DNA of 64,000 nucleotides from Planctomycetaceae bacterium (GCA_012719125.1 JAAYAY010000060.1:1-64000); one strand, 5' to 3'; shown: positions 47,661 to 57,252, counted from the first letter of the stretch. The notes: a model not told the origin generated them from the letters alone. Numbers and translations: made by a program.

Positions 47661-48080
47661 CTCTTTGGGGGTACGGAGTTCTGGTTGTCGCGAAAAACCG
47701 GCGTGGCCCGGAGTTGGGCTTGTTGACCACTCGCAAGAGCGTCGGACGCCTAAGGTTCGCGACGGAGGTGTTCCACGCGTTTCTCCAAGGGGTGGAGAGA
47801 TTGCACATGCCGTCGGACGAAAGGACTGGTCCCGGGTGCGGGAAACCCGAGACCAACGCTGGGTCCGCAGTAATCGAACGGCATCGTGTGTCATCCGCAG
47901 TTCTCGTGCCAGATTCCGTGAATAGGTGCCTGAAAGACGCAACTACTTTCCGTCGTTCAGGTTATAAAGAACGAACAGCCCCATCGCCAGTTGAAGATTC
48001 TACCTGAAGACGCCGGCGCCGACTGTAAAAACTACAATCGGACCCGACAGAAATGGCGGGACAAGGGGGACCACTGCCGA
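47661..48080 (-). other. Structured intergenic stretch, candidate RNA gene
   Basis: No convincing ORF is present. An imperfect 11-bp hairpin TGGTCTCGGGT/ACCCGGGACCA lies at 47827-47855 and the segment ends in the strong terminator at 47627. I found no RNase P, tmRNA, SRP or 6S consensus. It could be a non-coding RNA or the long 3' UTR of the gene above. Confidence 0.35.
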
Positions 48081-48512
48081 TCACTGGACGCTGTCGAAGA
48101 AACTCTTAGTGATCGCCGCGAAAACCTGTTCGAGCTGCCCGTACTCCCGGTCTTCTGCCTGATAGAAGAGAACGTAGGTTGCCACTGGCGTGCGAAGGCT
48201 GCGCACGAAGGCGGAATTGGTGAGGTCGAGGTAGTAGAAGGCAAGATCAAATCCATGGACCTTCTTTCCGTCAACGAGTTGGAAGCTGGATTCCTGTTCC
48301 AGGTCGCTGTACTCCGCTTGCATGGCTGCAACAGCCGCTTCGGCCAGACGCACGGGATCCGTAGAGGGTGGGTGAACACTGACCGACCAGAAGGCTCCGC
48401 CGGGGCTGTAGACGGTTGCCGATTCGGCCTCACCTTCTGCCCTCGTTTCGTCAAGCGTCCAGTTGTCTGGATAGAGAAAGGAGATCCCGAATTTGGAGAA
48501 CGTCTGCGGCAT
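48081..48512 (-). CDS. Hypothetical soluble protein
   Basis: The 143-residue product starts MPQTFSKFGISFLYPDNW; an ATG 21 bases earlier (48533) is in frame. The sequence FGISFLYPDNWTLDE, then AVAAMQAEYSDLEQE, DGKKVHGFDLAFYYLDLTN and VFAAITKSFF is a small mixed alpha/beta domain that resembles PsbP/DUF1795-type folds in outline only. No signal peptide or motif is seen. It is divergent from the TPR gene with 200 nt between. Confidence 0.7.
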   Translation of the reverse strand: MPQTFSKFGISFLYPDNWTLDETRAEGEAESATVYSPGGAFWSVSVHPPSTDPVRLAEAAVAAMQAEYSDLEQESSFQLVDGKKVHGFDLAFYYLDLTNSAFVRSLRTPVATYVLFYQAEDREYGQLEQVFAAITKSFFDSVQ

Positions 48513-48739
48513 GAATGGAAGTCCGTGGAGCATTGGAGAAACCCCTTATCGTATCAGTCCGGATCAAGAGCGCCCACTCCTCCGAACTCTCGTCAATCAA
48601 CCCATTTATCCCATGCCCTCCAGATTTCTCGCCACAGAACCGATCTGGTCGTCTGCGACGACTTCTGTTACGATCGTTGCCCAAACCGCGCAACCAACCA
48701 AATTCCACGTCAACCGTCTCTTTTCAGCCACACCCCACT

Positions 48740-49636
48740 ATGCTGCCTCCTCGTCCCTATCCGTGGCATCTGCTCATGGCGACGAGCCTGTTGGTCGTTG
48801 TCGACGGCGGTTGTTCGTGGAATCGGGAGGCGGCCGTTTCACCAAAGACAATCGTCTCGCGACAGCTCTGTCGACAGGGCATCGCGGCCATGGAACGCAA
48901 CCAGTGGGACGAGGCCGAACCGCTTCTTGCCAAGGCGGTGGACGTCTGCCCGGAAGCTCCCGAAGCCCGAGCCAAATATGCGGACCTTCTTTGGCATCGC
49001 AATCAGCATGCGGAGGCGATTCGCGAGATGGCCGAAGCCGTCCGGCTTGCGCCCGACGATGCCGCGTCGCGTGTCACCTACGGTGAAATGCAGCTCGCGA
49101 TGGGAGATATTGAATCGGCGGGAGAAGCAGCCGACCTGGCCCTCGACATGAACCCGAAGCTCGCCAGTGCCTGGGCCCTTCGGGGTCGATTGATGCGTCG
49201 AACAGGCAAGCAGCGAGAAGCACTGTCGGACCTTCATCGTGCGGAGGGCCTGGATCCGAAGGACTCTTCGTATCCGATGGAAATCGCCGAACTCTACCTG
49301 GGCCTGCACGAACCCGATCGTGCACTGGCAACCCTCCAGAGCCTTTCCAGCAGGTGGTCCGACCAGGAAGAACCGGCGGCACTTCTGTCGCTCAAAGGCA
49401 TGGCCTATTCCACCATGGGGCGCTACGACGATGCGGCGAATACTTTCTTACTGGCATGCAGCCGTGGGGGGGCCGACATCGAAACGCTGTATCGACTCGC
49501 CGAAACCCAGGTTCGCGCAGGGCGTCCTCGGGAAGCCGCGGCAGCCCTGAAGAAGGCCCTCTCGCTCGATCCCCAACACGCCGCCAGCCGCCACCTCCTG
49601 GCCCAATTGGGGACCGATCGGGGAAGTCTCCGTTGA
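48740..49636 (+). CDS. TPR-repeat lipoprotein
   Basis: The 298-residue product has a lipoprotein signal (HLLMATSLLVVVDGGC). About six tetratricopeptide repeats follow, e.g. GIAAMERNQWDEAEPLLAKA, YGEMQLAMGDIESAGEAADL and RLAETQVRAGRPREAAAALKKA. TPR proteins scaffold protein complexes. It lacks any catalytic domain. The frame stays open 225 bases upstream, but the lipobox fixes the ATG at 48740. Confidence 0.8.
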   Translation: MLPPRPYPWHLLMATSLLVVVDGGCSWNREAAVSPKTIVSRQLCRQGIAAMERNQWDEAEPLLAKAVDVCPEAPEARAKYADLLWHRNQHAEAIREMAEAVRLAPDDAASRVTYGEMQLAMGDIESAGEAADLALDMNPKLASAWALRGRLMRRTGKQREALSDLHRAEGLDPKDSSYPMEIAELYLGLHEPDRALATLQSLSSRWSDQEEPAALLSLKGMAYSTMGRYDDAANTFLLACSRGGADIETLYRLAETQVRAGRPREAAAALKKALSLDPQHAASRHLLAQLGTDRGSLR

Positions 49637-49859
49637 AACCGAAAAGTCGGCCTGATCGCTCGATCCCGGACGCCCCGAACAATCGTAATCTTCCCTTCCA
49701 CGGCAAGAACCGTTACGGCTGATTTGACGGAACGGCAATCGCGCGCTACGTTTTCACGGGTACTTGTGTTGCGCGCCTACATGTAGATAGCACGCCCTGG
49801 TCCCATCCTGCCGCCTGCGGAACCCCCGGGCGGCCTCTATCAGCGAAGGAACTCCAATC

Positions 49860-50096
49860 ATGCCGCAGTGCTATGGAACGGAAGGAACCTTTGTCGACCG
49901 CCGCAGTTACAACGACGTCGCGGTCGCGCCGAGCGGAGGCGAGCGACGCCAGTTCAGCAACAGCCACGAGGAGTTGTCGCCGGACGCCCGAGATCTGGCG
50001 GTCGCCATCGATGAATACAAGCTACGGCACCGCCGGCGCTTCATCACCTACGAGGAGATGTTGGCCGTCATTTCGGCGTTGGGTTACCACAAGTAA
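49860..50096 (+). CDS. Small conserved-looking hypothetical protein
   Basis: The 78-residue product is preceded by GAAGGA. Its second half ELSPDARDLAVAIDEYKLRH and RRRFITYEEMLAVISALGY forms two helices with a basic joint. It has no signal peptide and one cysteine. The helical part with RRRFITYEEML suggests a small regulatory or nucleic-acid-associated protein; no family is recognised with certainty. Confidence 0.7.
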   Translation: MPQCYGTEGTFVDRRSYNDVAVAPSGGERRQFSNSHEELSPDARDLAVAIDEYKLRHRRRFITYEEMLAVISALGYHK

Positions 50097-50446
50097 AAAT
50101 CGGTACTTTCGCCCCAACCGCTAAAACCCTGAGTTTCCCGGGGATTCTTGCACTTTCGAGCCCGATCGGGAGGTAGCCCGAAACGTCGAATAACGTCGGA
50201 TTACGCCCTCGAAAAGGCGTAATTACGCCCGGCTTCCGTCGCCCTACGACCGGACCCTACGGGCTACGGACCCAACGGGGTCGAAATCCCACCGAGAACA
50301 CGCCTAGCTCGCCCGTAGATGCGTCCCGGCGGGCTTCCGGTAGTCCCTCGCCGCCCAGGCCCTCTGCGAGGCCTCCTACGGCGCAGGAAAATGCCCCGAC
50401 GATTCGGAAACCGCCGGGGTTCAAGGTAAGAAGTGCCGTTGTCTGC
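50097..50446. other. Intergenic region with hairpins
   Basis: About 350 nt of noncoding DNA. It has a perfect hairpin ATTACGCC-8 nt-GGCGTAAT at 50200-50223. A terminator for the minus-strand PEP-CTERM gene lies at its right end. Confidence 0.5.
50388..50419 (-). terminator. Probable terminator of the PEP-CTERM gene
   Basis: CCCCG (50419-50415 on the minus strand) pairs with CGGGG (50398-50394), with two more pairs inside, followed by CATTTT. It lies 28 nt after the stop. Confidence 0.5.
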
Positions 50447-51262
50447 TTATGCCACTCGCCTGCGTCGTCGGGCTGCGACCATCATGCCGAGGCCACCGAG
50501 AGCCGACCAGATGGCGAGAGTGGTAGGTTCGGGGACAGCCGATACGAAGTTGAACTCTCCGCCGAGGTAGTTTTGGTTGCTGAGAGCGGCGTACGCTTCA
50601 ATACTCAGTGCGGCTCCCGCCTTGGAATACTGATACAGAGTCCGCGTCGACCATAGGTCGTTTTGCGTGCCAAACCAGAGAGTTCCATCGGCTGGATCCA
50701 ATGCCAACCCAGTCATTTCCGAGATACCCGTTGAGAACGAGCTAAGCGGATTCCCGCTCATGTCTAGATTCGCAATTGTGCTACCCCACCAATTAGCGAC
50801 CCAAAGGGAATTGTTCGTGCGATCATACGTCACCGCCAAGTTCCCTGTGGGCCCGCCGAAAAGCAGCGTCGGATTCTGCCAGTCTAGGTCCATTCGGTAC
50901 ATTCCGCCCGCTGAATAGTCGTACCCATAGTTGTAGGAGCCGTCTGTCGTACTATCGAAGAAGCCGCGGATTGTTCCCGGGTATGCATATGTTGTGCCCG
51001 TTGCGACGCCCGCAGCAGTATATTCAGCGCCGGTACCCCCCGCCGAGTAAGCGCTCGTTCGTACCGTACCGTTCAGCACTGCGACCGGATACTCATAAAG
51101 CCCTGTTCCACTCCATGATCGCGAGACACTACTGCCCTGGATCACGTGGATCATGCGCTGATCACCTGCGGTAATGTAGTACTCGCTGATCGGCCCAGCT
51201 ATCGTTGCATTCACACATAGCAGGACGAGAGTCAACGAAAGTCCGGGCGCAAGTCGCCGCAT
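50447..51262 (-). CDS. PEP-CTERM-anchored secreted protein
   Basis: The 271-residue product has a signal peptide (MRRLAPGLSLTLVLLCVNATIAG) and ends VPEPTTLAIWSALGGLGMM then AARRRRR, a classical PEP-CTERM sorting signal: motif, membrane span, basic tail. The middle contains propeller-like strands such as GNLAVTYDRTNNSLWVANW and MTGLALDPADGTLWFGT. Sorting needs an exosortase, not seen here. GGAGATCC precedes the ATG; an upstream in-frame start is less likely. It is probably displayed at the cell surface or in an extracellular matrix. Confidence 0.88.
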   Translation of the reverse strand: MRRLAPGLSLTLVLLCVNATIAGPISEYYITAGDQRMIHVIQGSSVSRSWSGTGLYEYPVAVLNGTVRTSAYSAGGTGAEYTAAGVATGTTYAYPGTIRGFFDSTTDGSYNYGYDYSAGGMYRMDLDWQNPTLLFGGPTGNLAVTYDRTNNSLWVANWWGSTIANLDMSGNPLSSFSTGISEMTGLALDPADGTLWFGTQNDLWSTRTLYQYSKAGAALSIEAYAALSNQNYLGGEFNFVSAVPEPTTLAIWSALGGLGMMVAARRRRRVA

Positions 51263-51462
51263 TGTTGGATCTCCTCGAAAGTCGTACAGCATTCCGGTGT
51301 TGTTATCTCAACGGATTCTGACGTTGTTGGGATCACGTTCGTCGCCAGATCTCAGCACTCCAGACACCTATAGGCCGCCGCTCCCCGATTCCTGACATAG
51401 AAAATCGAAAACATGAATTAAAACAGCCTCGCCATTCATTACTGTGGGGGGGAAGGTCGCGC

Positions 51463-51493
51463 AAAACCCCGCCAACCTGGGGGCCGACGGGGC
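51463..51493 (-). terminator. Terminator of the CNNM-type operon
   Basis: On the minus strand CCCCG (51492-51488) pairs with CGGGG (51471-51467), followed by TTTT (51466-51463). It lies 60 nt after the second CNNM-like gene and separates it from the PEP-CTERM gene. Confidence 0.6.
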
Positions 51494-51551
51494 TGTATCA
51501 AACCTTTGGTTCGAGAGGGGCTACAGAATTAGACCGTCGACGTCGGCAACC

Positions 51552-52556
51552 CTAACCCGATTTTTTCGACGAGCTGACGCCTCTCTCCGCCTCCCCGCGG
51601 AGCAATTGGCGCCGCAGACGCGACGCGTAGAGGATTCCGATGGTGCGGCCTTCGGCGTCCACCACGCGTGCCATATTCTCCTGCTCGGTGTGCATGCGGA
51701 TCAATGCCTCAATCGGCGCGACTTCCGCCGAAATCGCTGTCATGGGCCGGACGACTCCGGTATCTTCCATCCCACTCAGGGCCAGATCGATCACGCGAAC
51801 GTATCTGGTGAGCTCCTTCCGGGATTCTGCGTCCTCGATCGGCACCTCGGACAAATTGAGCCGGCTCGCCAGTCCGAGAACATCCGATCTGGACATGTCC
51901 GCGTGAGCCCGGGCCACTTCGCTCAGCGGTACCAGGTAGCGGCGAACCGTATGATCGGCCGAGTCGAAAATAGAGGACGCCAGCTTCTTCTGAGCCGGGT
52001 AAAGGATTCCCACCTCGTGCCCTTCCTCCAGAATGCCCTGCAACTCGCGGCGCGCGATTCTCAGGCGGACCTTTTCCGGCGATTCTCCCAGAAGCTTCGC
52101 CAGGGATCGATTCAGCAACCAGAGAAGTGCGCTGACGGGCAGGAAAAGCACCGTGAACGCGAAAAACAATCCCCCTCCACGATGCAAAAGGCGGTTGGGC
52201 GCGTGGAGGAACAGGTACTTCGGCATCAGCTCCCCGTACACGAACAGTACGGGCGCCAGCACGATCGGCGCAAGGAGTTCGGCAAACCACGATTCGGACT
52301 GGATCACCCGGCTCGTGGCCATGACAATCGCCAAGGAGGTCATATAGTTGGCGACGTTGTTTCCGACGAGGCTCGTGGCCACAAACATCGACGGGCGGTT
52401 GGTGAGCCAGACGAGTCCGCGAGAAATCCGATCGCCCCCGATGGCGTCGAGCACGAGCCGAATCCGTGCGGCTCGATAGAAGCCCGTCTCCGATCCGCTG
52501 AAGAACGCGCTCAGGAATAGCCCGACGGTCCCGAGGAGAAGAGCGGTCCAAATCAT
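51552..52556 (-). CDS. CNNM/CorC-type membrane protein, second copy
   Basis: The 334-residue product has a DUF21/CNNM membrane domain with three or four helices (LLLGTVGLFLSAFFSGSETGFYR, with the conserved FFSGSETG) and two CBS-like motifs after residue 200 (VVDAEGRTIGILYASRL). CNNM/CorC proteins transport or regulate Mg2+ and Co2+; CBS domains sense nucleotides. It starts at an ATG overlapping the upstream stop by one base. The short C-terminal CorC domain is missing. It acts beside its paralogue upstream. Confidence 0.85.
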   Translation of the reverse strand: MIWTALLLGTVGLFLSAFFSGSETGFYRAARIRLVLDAIGGDRISRGLVWLTNRPSMFVATSLVGNNVANYMTSLAIVMATSRVIQSESWFAELLAPIVLAPVLFVYGELMPKYLFLHAPNRLLHRGGGLFFAFTVLFLPVSALLWLLNRSLAKLLGESPEKVRLRIARRELQGILEEGHEVGILYPAQKKLASSIFDSADHTVRRYLVPLSEVARAHADMSRSDVLGLASRLNLSEVPIEDAESRKELTRYVRVIDLALSGMEDTGVVRPMTAISAEVAPIEALIRMHTEQENMARVVDAEGRTIGILYASRLRRQLLRGEAERGVSSSKKSG

Positions 52557-53815
52557 CACGGCTCCTCCTTGACCGGCGGAATCTGCGTCAACTCGACCAG
52601 CATCGGTCCCCGCTGCGGGGCCTCCAGAACCATCAGTTCAAAGGGTCCCCAGCGACAGACGTCCCCCGCTTGAGGAATCCGCCCGAGTGCCTCCTGGACA
52701 ATCCCGGCGACGGTCACGTTACTGCTGGATGGGCACTCCACCTGGAAGTGGCGGCGAAGGCGGCGGAGACTGGTCATTCCACTCACGTGCCAGCGACCCG
52801 GTTCCACCAGTCGCAACGGTTTGCGGTCGAGGATTCGCTCGACTCGGCTGCCGGCCGGGTTGAAGATTGCGGCGAGAACGTCGTCCTCAGTGAGAATACC
52901 GATCGTCTCGCCGTTCTCGTTGACGACGGCCGCAACGCCGCTCGGGCCTCGGAGAATCGTATCGAGAACCGCGGCGACGGTCGTACACCAGGGCACGTAA
53001 GCGACGGCGTGGGCGTACCGCTCGAGATTCTCGGCCGGAACGCGGGAAAGGCTGTTCAACGCGACGGCACCTGCCACTTCGTCGCTCTCCGGCTCGGCGA
53101 CGAGCAGATATCCGCTCGGCGTGAGTTGCCCGCCCAGATCGGCGAGAGAGATAGGAGGATGAAACACCCGGCAGTTGGTCCGCGGGCGCATGAGTTCTTC
53201 GACGCGGATATCGGAAAGGAGCACCAGGTTCTCCAGGACGCGTTCCTCTTGTTGCAGCAGCGATGCGTTTCCTGTCGAAAGCTGCAACGCCCGCTCCAGA
53301 TCTCCCACGCGCAGATAGGGCTCCGGCTCAAACTTGGGGCAGAACAGCCGCCGCGAGAGCAGATTGGCGGTACGCAAAGCGGGGAGAACGGGATCGAGCG
53401 CGCGGACCATGGCCGCCAGGGGAACCGACAGCCACGATGCGAGAACCCTCGGCACGAGAACCGCCAGGGTCTTGGGAAGCATTTCGCTGAAAACAATGAG
53501 GACCAGCAAGGCTCCGAACGTCAATCCGGCCGCTTCCGCCCCTTCCAGCCGAAGGCTGATGATCGAGGTAATGGCGAAATAGGCGAGATTGACCAACAAA
53601 TTCCAGAACAGCACGGCCGTGAGCAGGCGGTCGGGATCGTCGAGCAAGCGCAGGGCCAGTCTTCCCGAACGTCCGGCCGCGGCCAGTTTGCGCCGTTCCT
53701 TGTGATCGAGCGAGAACAGTGCGGCTTCACTGCAAGAGAAGAAGGCCGACGCGATGATCAGCACTCCCATCGCTATCAAGCCGGGAGCAAAGGTCACCAG
53801 CAGATCCACCGTCAC
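52556..53815 (-). CDS. CNNM/CorC-type membrane protein with CBS and CorC domains
   Basis: The 419-residue product has the DUF21/CNNM domain (IIASAFFSCSEAALFSLDH, then NLLVNLAYFAI), a CBS pair (about 215-335, with VVNENGETIGILTEDDVL) and a C-terminal CorC/HlyC domain (VSGMTSLRRLRRHFQ). The usual FSGSE is FSCSE. It begins with GTG, overlapping the permease stop by four bases, and its own stop overlaps the second CNNM start. The two proteins may form a heteromeric metal transporter. Confidence 0.87.
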   Translation of the reverse strand: MTVDLLVTFAPGLIAMGVLIIASAFFSCSEAALFSLDHKERRKLAAAGRSGRLALRLLDDPDRLLTAVLFWNLLVNLAYFAITSIISLRLEGAEAAGLTFGALLVLIVFSEMLPKTLAVLVPRVLASWLSVPLAAMVRALDPVLPALRTANLLSRRLFCPKFEPEPYLRVGDLERALQLSTGNASLLQQEERVLENLVLLSDIRVEELMRPRTNCRVFHPPISLADLGGQLTPSGYLLVAEPESDEVAGAVALNSLSRVPAENLERYAHAVAYVPWCTTVAAVLDTILRGPSGVAAVVNENGETIGILTEDDVLAAIFNPAGSRVERILDRKPLRLVEPGRWHVSGMTSLRRLRRHFQVECPSSSNVTVAGIVQEALGRIPQAGDVCRWGPFELMVLEAPQRGPMLVELTQIPPVKEEP

Positions 53816-55794
53816 TCTCCAATCGTGGTACGACCGGTCGCCACGTCAAACTCGTCGATGGCCGGAATCAGCATGGCCACCGTGGTGAAGCCGTAGGCTG
53901 CCGCCGTGGCAATGAACGCCAAATAGGGTTTCTCCAGCAGGAAACTCGTCATCGCATAGAACGTGGCGAGGGGACACAAGAAGGAAGCCACGCCGATCGC
54001 CTTGGAAGGATTGCGAGCGCCGAGCGACACATATAATCCCACCCCCCCGCCGACCATGAACACGAAGAACGGCTGGAACTGAGCCTCGAAGGCCCCGCTG
54101 AAGGCAACCATCATCCGCATGCACGTGGCCACACCGACGACCAGGAAGAAAACGGTGCCCAGACTGATGCCGATCGCCGTGCGCGAGTTGCCATATTGCA
54201 TTCCGGCGTGAACGCCCAGCATAGCGACAAACGCATAGAGTACGCCCAGCCCCAGCAACATGTAGATCAGATTCTCGAGACTCAGTATCTCCGCCCACCA
54301 CAGCCAACCGCACAGCGCCGCCGGCAAGAAAACCATCTCCTTCGTGTTATAGAACGCTCCGCCCAACTTGCCGAAGACGAACTCTCGCGGCGTCAGGTCG
54401 CTCACGAGAAGCAGGTCCAGCGCCTTTCCGTCCCGTTCCGCAGTCAACGAGGTAACCGCCTGTGTATTGACCAGAACGAGGCTCAAGAACAGGAGCGGTA
54501 CCAACGCCTTCGCCACCGTCTCCACGGCAACCGCTTCCCCGCCGGCGGAGCCGAAATAAAGACTCACTGCCACCAGGGCGAAAAGCACAAGATACACCAA
54601 TCGCACGAAAAGAATCTTGCGTCCATAGGCCCACGTGCGAATCTCGCGCCAGATGATCGGGTTGTCCCACACCTCTCGCGTTCGCCCCTTGACGGGTGTC
54701 GTCTGCGTCTCCTCCGCCTGCTCAACCGTCTCCGAAGCCTCGATTTGCCCCGCCTCCTGCCTCGCATCGAACTCCGCACCCCAGATGCTCTCCCGGTTCC
54801 ACGTCTCGTCCTCACGCGTTGCCGGCTGGGTCTCTCGCGAAGGATTCCACACGCGAACCATCGCCACGGCAAACCCGTTGAGCGCCAAGGTGATGGCCGC
54901 GCCGGCCAACACGAACGGCTCAACCCCCCGAATGGCGGAGCCGGCAATGCTCGCTAACGACGTTCCGTCGACGACCATGGGACGTGTAGCTGCAAGAACC
55001 GCATGCCACGGACTGAAGGCCAAGGCCAGTTCCCGTGTGTCCCATCCCAGCCACCGCGACCCCAAAGCCCCGGAGCCAACCATCTCCCACGCACCCACCC
55101 ACAGAACCAGGATCAACACGGTCATGGCCAACGCCTGAAACGTCTTCTCTCGCCACAACGCGATCAACGAACCCAGGCTCCCGCACGCCATCACGGTCAC
55201 CAGAGTGACGACGAACACCCGGGCAACCTGGTCGATCGACACTCCCCCAAACCAGGTCGCAAGGACAAACAGTGGAAGCGACGCCGTGGCAAGAACGAGC
55301 ACGTGGAGCAGCGAGGCCAGCAACTTGCCCAGGACCAGTTCGCTGTTGGACAGGTTGGTCAGCAGCAGCAGCACCAACGTCTTCCGATCCTTCTCCTGCG
55401 ACACGGCACTGGCCGCAAGCATCGCAGAGAAGAAGACGGCCAATGCCAGTTGCAGGGGGGCCAGGATCTGCAGCAGGATCGTCCCAAAGCGAGCCAGATC
55501 GCCCACGTCACGAACCTCCTGAGTGCCCGTCAGAACCTGCCAGGCCGTCGCCATGAGGATCAGCAGGCCGATGCCGTAGGCCGTCCTTGCCACGTAGATC
55601 CGGGAACGCCGCGGCGCAATGGCCACCTCGCGAGTGAAAACGGGACCGATCAACAAGCCAAAACCTCCTGCCAGCCAACGGTCCACCGGATGCCAACCCA
55701 GGAAAGACAGCAGTGCCTGCGTCGTCCGGTGGTGAACCTCTATCCTAACCCAGGGCGGCAGGACCGCCAACCGATTCAGGCCACGGTGCTTCAC
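53812..55794 (-). CDS. ABC-2 type transporter permease, two-domain
   Basis: The 660-residue membrane protein has two permease halves of about six helices each with a charged cytosolic linker (about 330-385). The early segment PVFTREVAIAPRRSRIYVARTAYG and SQEKDRKTLVLLLLTNLSNSELVLGKLLASLL are typical of ABC-2/NatB-like permeases; the second half repeats it (DGKALDLLLVSDLTPREFVFGKLGG). The start GTG at 55794 lacks a clear ribosome site. The ATPase is not adjacent. Its stop overlaps the CNNM gene. Substrate unknown. Confidence 0.8.
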   Translation of the reverse strand: MKHRGLNRLAVLPPWVRIEVHHRTTQALLSFLGWHPVDRWLAGGFGLLIGPVFTREVAIAPRRSRIYVARTAYGIGLLILMATAWQVLTGTQEVRDVGDLARFGTILLQILAPLQLALAVFFSAMLAASAVSQEKDRKTLVLLLLTNLSNSELVLGKLLASLLHVLVLATASLPLFVLATWFGGVSIDQVARVFVVTLVTVMACGSLGSLIALWREKTFQALAMTVLILVLWVGAWEMVGSGALGSRWLGWDTRELALAFSPWHAVLAATRPMVVDGTSLASIAGSAIRGVEPFVLAGAAITLALNGFAVAMVRVWNPSRETQPATREDETWNRESIWGAEFDARQEAGQIEASETVEQAEETQTTPVKGRTREVWDNPIIWREIRTWAYGRKILFVRLVYLVLFALVAVSLYFGSAGGEAVAVETVAKALVPLLFLSLVLVNTQAVTSLTAERDGKALDLLLVSDLTPREFVFGKLGGAFYNTKEMVFLPAALCGWLWWAEILSLENLIYMLLGLGVLYAFVAMLGVHAGMQYGNSRTAIGISLGTVFFLVVGVATCMRMMVAFSGAFEAQFQPFFVFMVGGGVGLYVSLGARNPSKAIGVASFLCPLATFYAMTSFLLEKPYLAFIATAAAYGFTTVAMLIPAIDEFDVATGRTTIGE

Positions 55795-55824
55795 ACCGGC
55801 CTGGCATCATCCACAAGAAACGCA

Positions 55825-55855
55825 ACAAGCCGCCTGGCAAGGCCAAGCGGCTTGT
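55825..55855 (-). terminator. Hairpin between lipoprotein and permease genes
   Basis: ACAAGCCGC (55825-55833) and GCGGCTTGT (55847-55855) form a perfect 9-bp stem. It follows the lipoprotein stop by 28 nt. The T-run on the minus strand is weak. Confidence 0.55.
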
Positions 55856-55883
55856 GAGATGTCCATGTTCTACCGGCGGATTG

Positions 55884-56993
55884 TCAGTAGTAGGATCCGC
55901 TGGTCGCATTGCTTCCGACAGTCCCCGTGGCGCCTGCCTGCGAAGAAGCACTCGGATATCGCGAGACGCTACCCGGCGCGTAGTTCAACTCCGTCGCCGC
56001 GGTAGGCTGAACATACCCCCCGGATGAAGGGGGGGTGTACTGGGCTACATTCGGCGGAAGGTAGCCCGTGTTTCCTGGCTGGTAGGGCGTCTGGGTGTTC
56101 TGATACTCGCTGGGCAGCGGAGCCGTCTGTGGCAACGAAGCAACCGTTCCCAGGTTGGCTGAATCGCCGGGATAGGTGTACGGGGCGTTTCTGTAAGGAT
56201 CTGCCGGGGTGGCGCCGGCCGCCCAAGGTGCCGTTGCGTTGTTCGATGCGGCACCCGGATTGACGGCAGGCATCGTTGCGCCGTAGGGATCCTGAGCGAG
56301 TCCGGTATCATATCCACTGCTTGGAGACGACAGAGGTGGTGATTGGTAGGGAGTGGAGCCAGAATACGGCGATGCATTATTGCCGTAAGGAGCGGCAGGA
56401 CTGGCGTAGGCCGGCAGGCCAGGGTTGGCCGCTGTAGGGTCCTGGATGTCGTAAGTGCCACCTACCGCGTATTGGGCGGGCGGAGTGGCATCGTAGGCCG
56501 GACTGGCCGGATAGTACCCGCTGCCTGGAGCCTGGTAACCCGTGTTTCCGCCGGTGGCAGAATTGTAGGCGGATTGAGCCGCGTAAGGGCTTTGGTCGTA
56601 CGGTGAGGAAGACGGCGACAGCGGCAAGGTACCACCGGCATAGCCGTTCGGATCGTACCTGCCTTGTTGCGGGAGAGTGCCCGAGGGTACCGACGAGCTC
56701 GACGCTCGCGTGTCGCTCAACGACGTTTTGGCTCCACCCCAGGGACTCGGGGGTGCCACCCCACCGGACACATCCCCAGCAGATGCCACGTCGGAGGCGC
56801 TTGGCAAGGTGACCGTCGGAGCAATCTGATCTGTGGGCTTCGGAACGGGCGAATCGGAATCCGACTTGGCAAAATAGGTCATCGGATTCAGGCTGGACCA
56901 CGAGAACGACTTCTTTCCGCCTGAGCTGCTACATCCCGAGACGAGTACCGCCAGGAGAGCGACCGTGATAGACCGAGCAGCGAGCTTTCGCAT
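55884..56993 (-). CDS. Low-complexity Tyr/Pro/Ser-rich lipoprotein
   Basis: The 369-residue product starts MRKLAARSITVALLAVLVSGC, a lipoprotein signal. The rest is disordered and very rich in Tyr, Pro, Ser, Gly, Ala, Gln and Asn, with repeated PYxxxPY- and GYxxP-like motifs such as SPYDQSPYAAQSAYN and QTPYQPGNTGYLP. No folded domain is visible. Such proteins are planctomycete envelope or matrix components. The leader of about 250 nt and the strong promoter at 57253-57280 suggest high, regulated expression. Confidence 0.75.
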   Translation of the reverse strand: MRKLAARSITVALLAVLVSGCSSSGGKKSFSWSSLNPMTYFAKSDSDSPVPKPTDQIAPTVTLPSASDVASAGDVSGGVAPPSPWGGAKTSLSDTRASSSSVPSGTLPQQGRYDPNGYAGGTLPLSPSSSPYDQSPYAAQSAYNSATGGNTGYQAPGSGYYPASPAYDATPPAQYAVGGTYDIQDPTAANPGLPAYASPAAPYGNNASPYSGSTPYQSPPLSSPSSGYDTGLAQDPYGATMPAVNPGAASNNATAPWAAGATPADPYRNAPYTYPGDSANLGTVASLPQTAPLPSEYQNTQTPYQPGNTGYLPPNVAQYTPPSSGGYVQPTAATELNYAPGSVSRYPSASSQAGATGTVGSNATSGSYY

Positions 56994-57171
56994 GGTCTGA
57001 GTGTCCTTCACAATGGACGACAAGGGGGAGTGCACCGAGAGAACCGACCTCCCTGTCGCAATTCGGGTGCAAACGCGTCCCACTTCGCTTGCCCTCGGCA
57101 CCCAATCCGAATGGCTCCGTCAATCTGCCACGTTCGGGTCGGGAATCGAGCTCACAGCAAAGCGGGAATTC

Positions 57172-57191
57172 CGCCCTCGTCCCTGAGGGCG
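57172..57191 (-). other. Leader hairpin in lipoprotein 5' UTR
   Basis: CGCCCTC (57172-57178) and GAGGGCG (57185-57191) form a perfect 7-bp stem with a 6-nt loop. It lies about 180 nt before the start codon at 56993, and downstream of the promoter on the minus strand. Confidence 0.55.
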
Positions 57192-57252
57192 TTTGTTATG
57201 TCCAAACATATCGGGGCTGACACGGCTGCGTGCCGGCGCGAATCGAACGCGG

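Noticed and set aside
48046-48060. RNase P RNA-like ACAGAA motif
   Set aside because: A single short motif without the other conserved regions; chance match.
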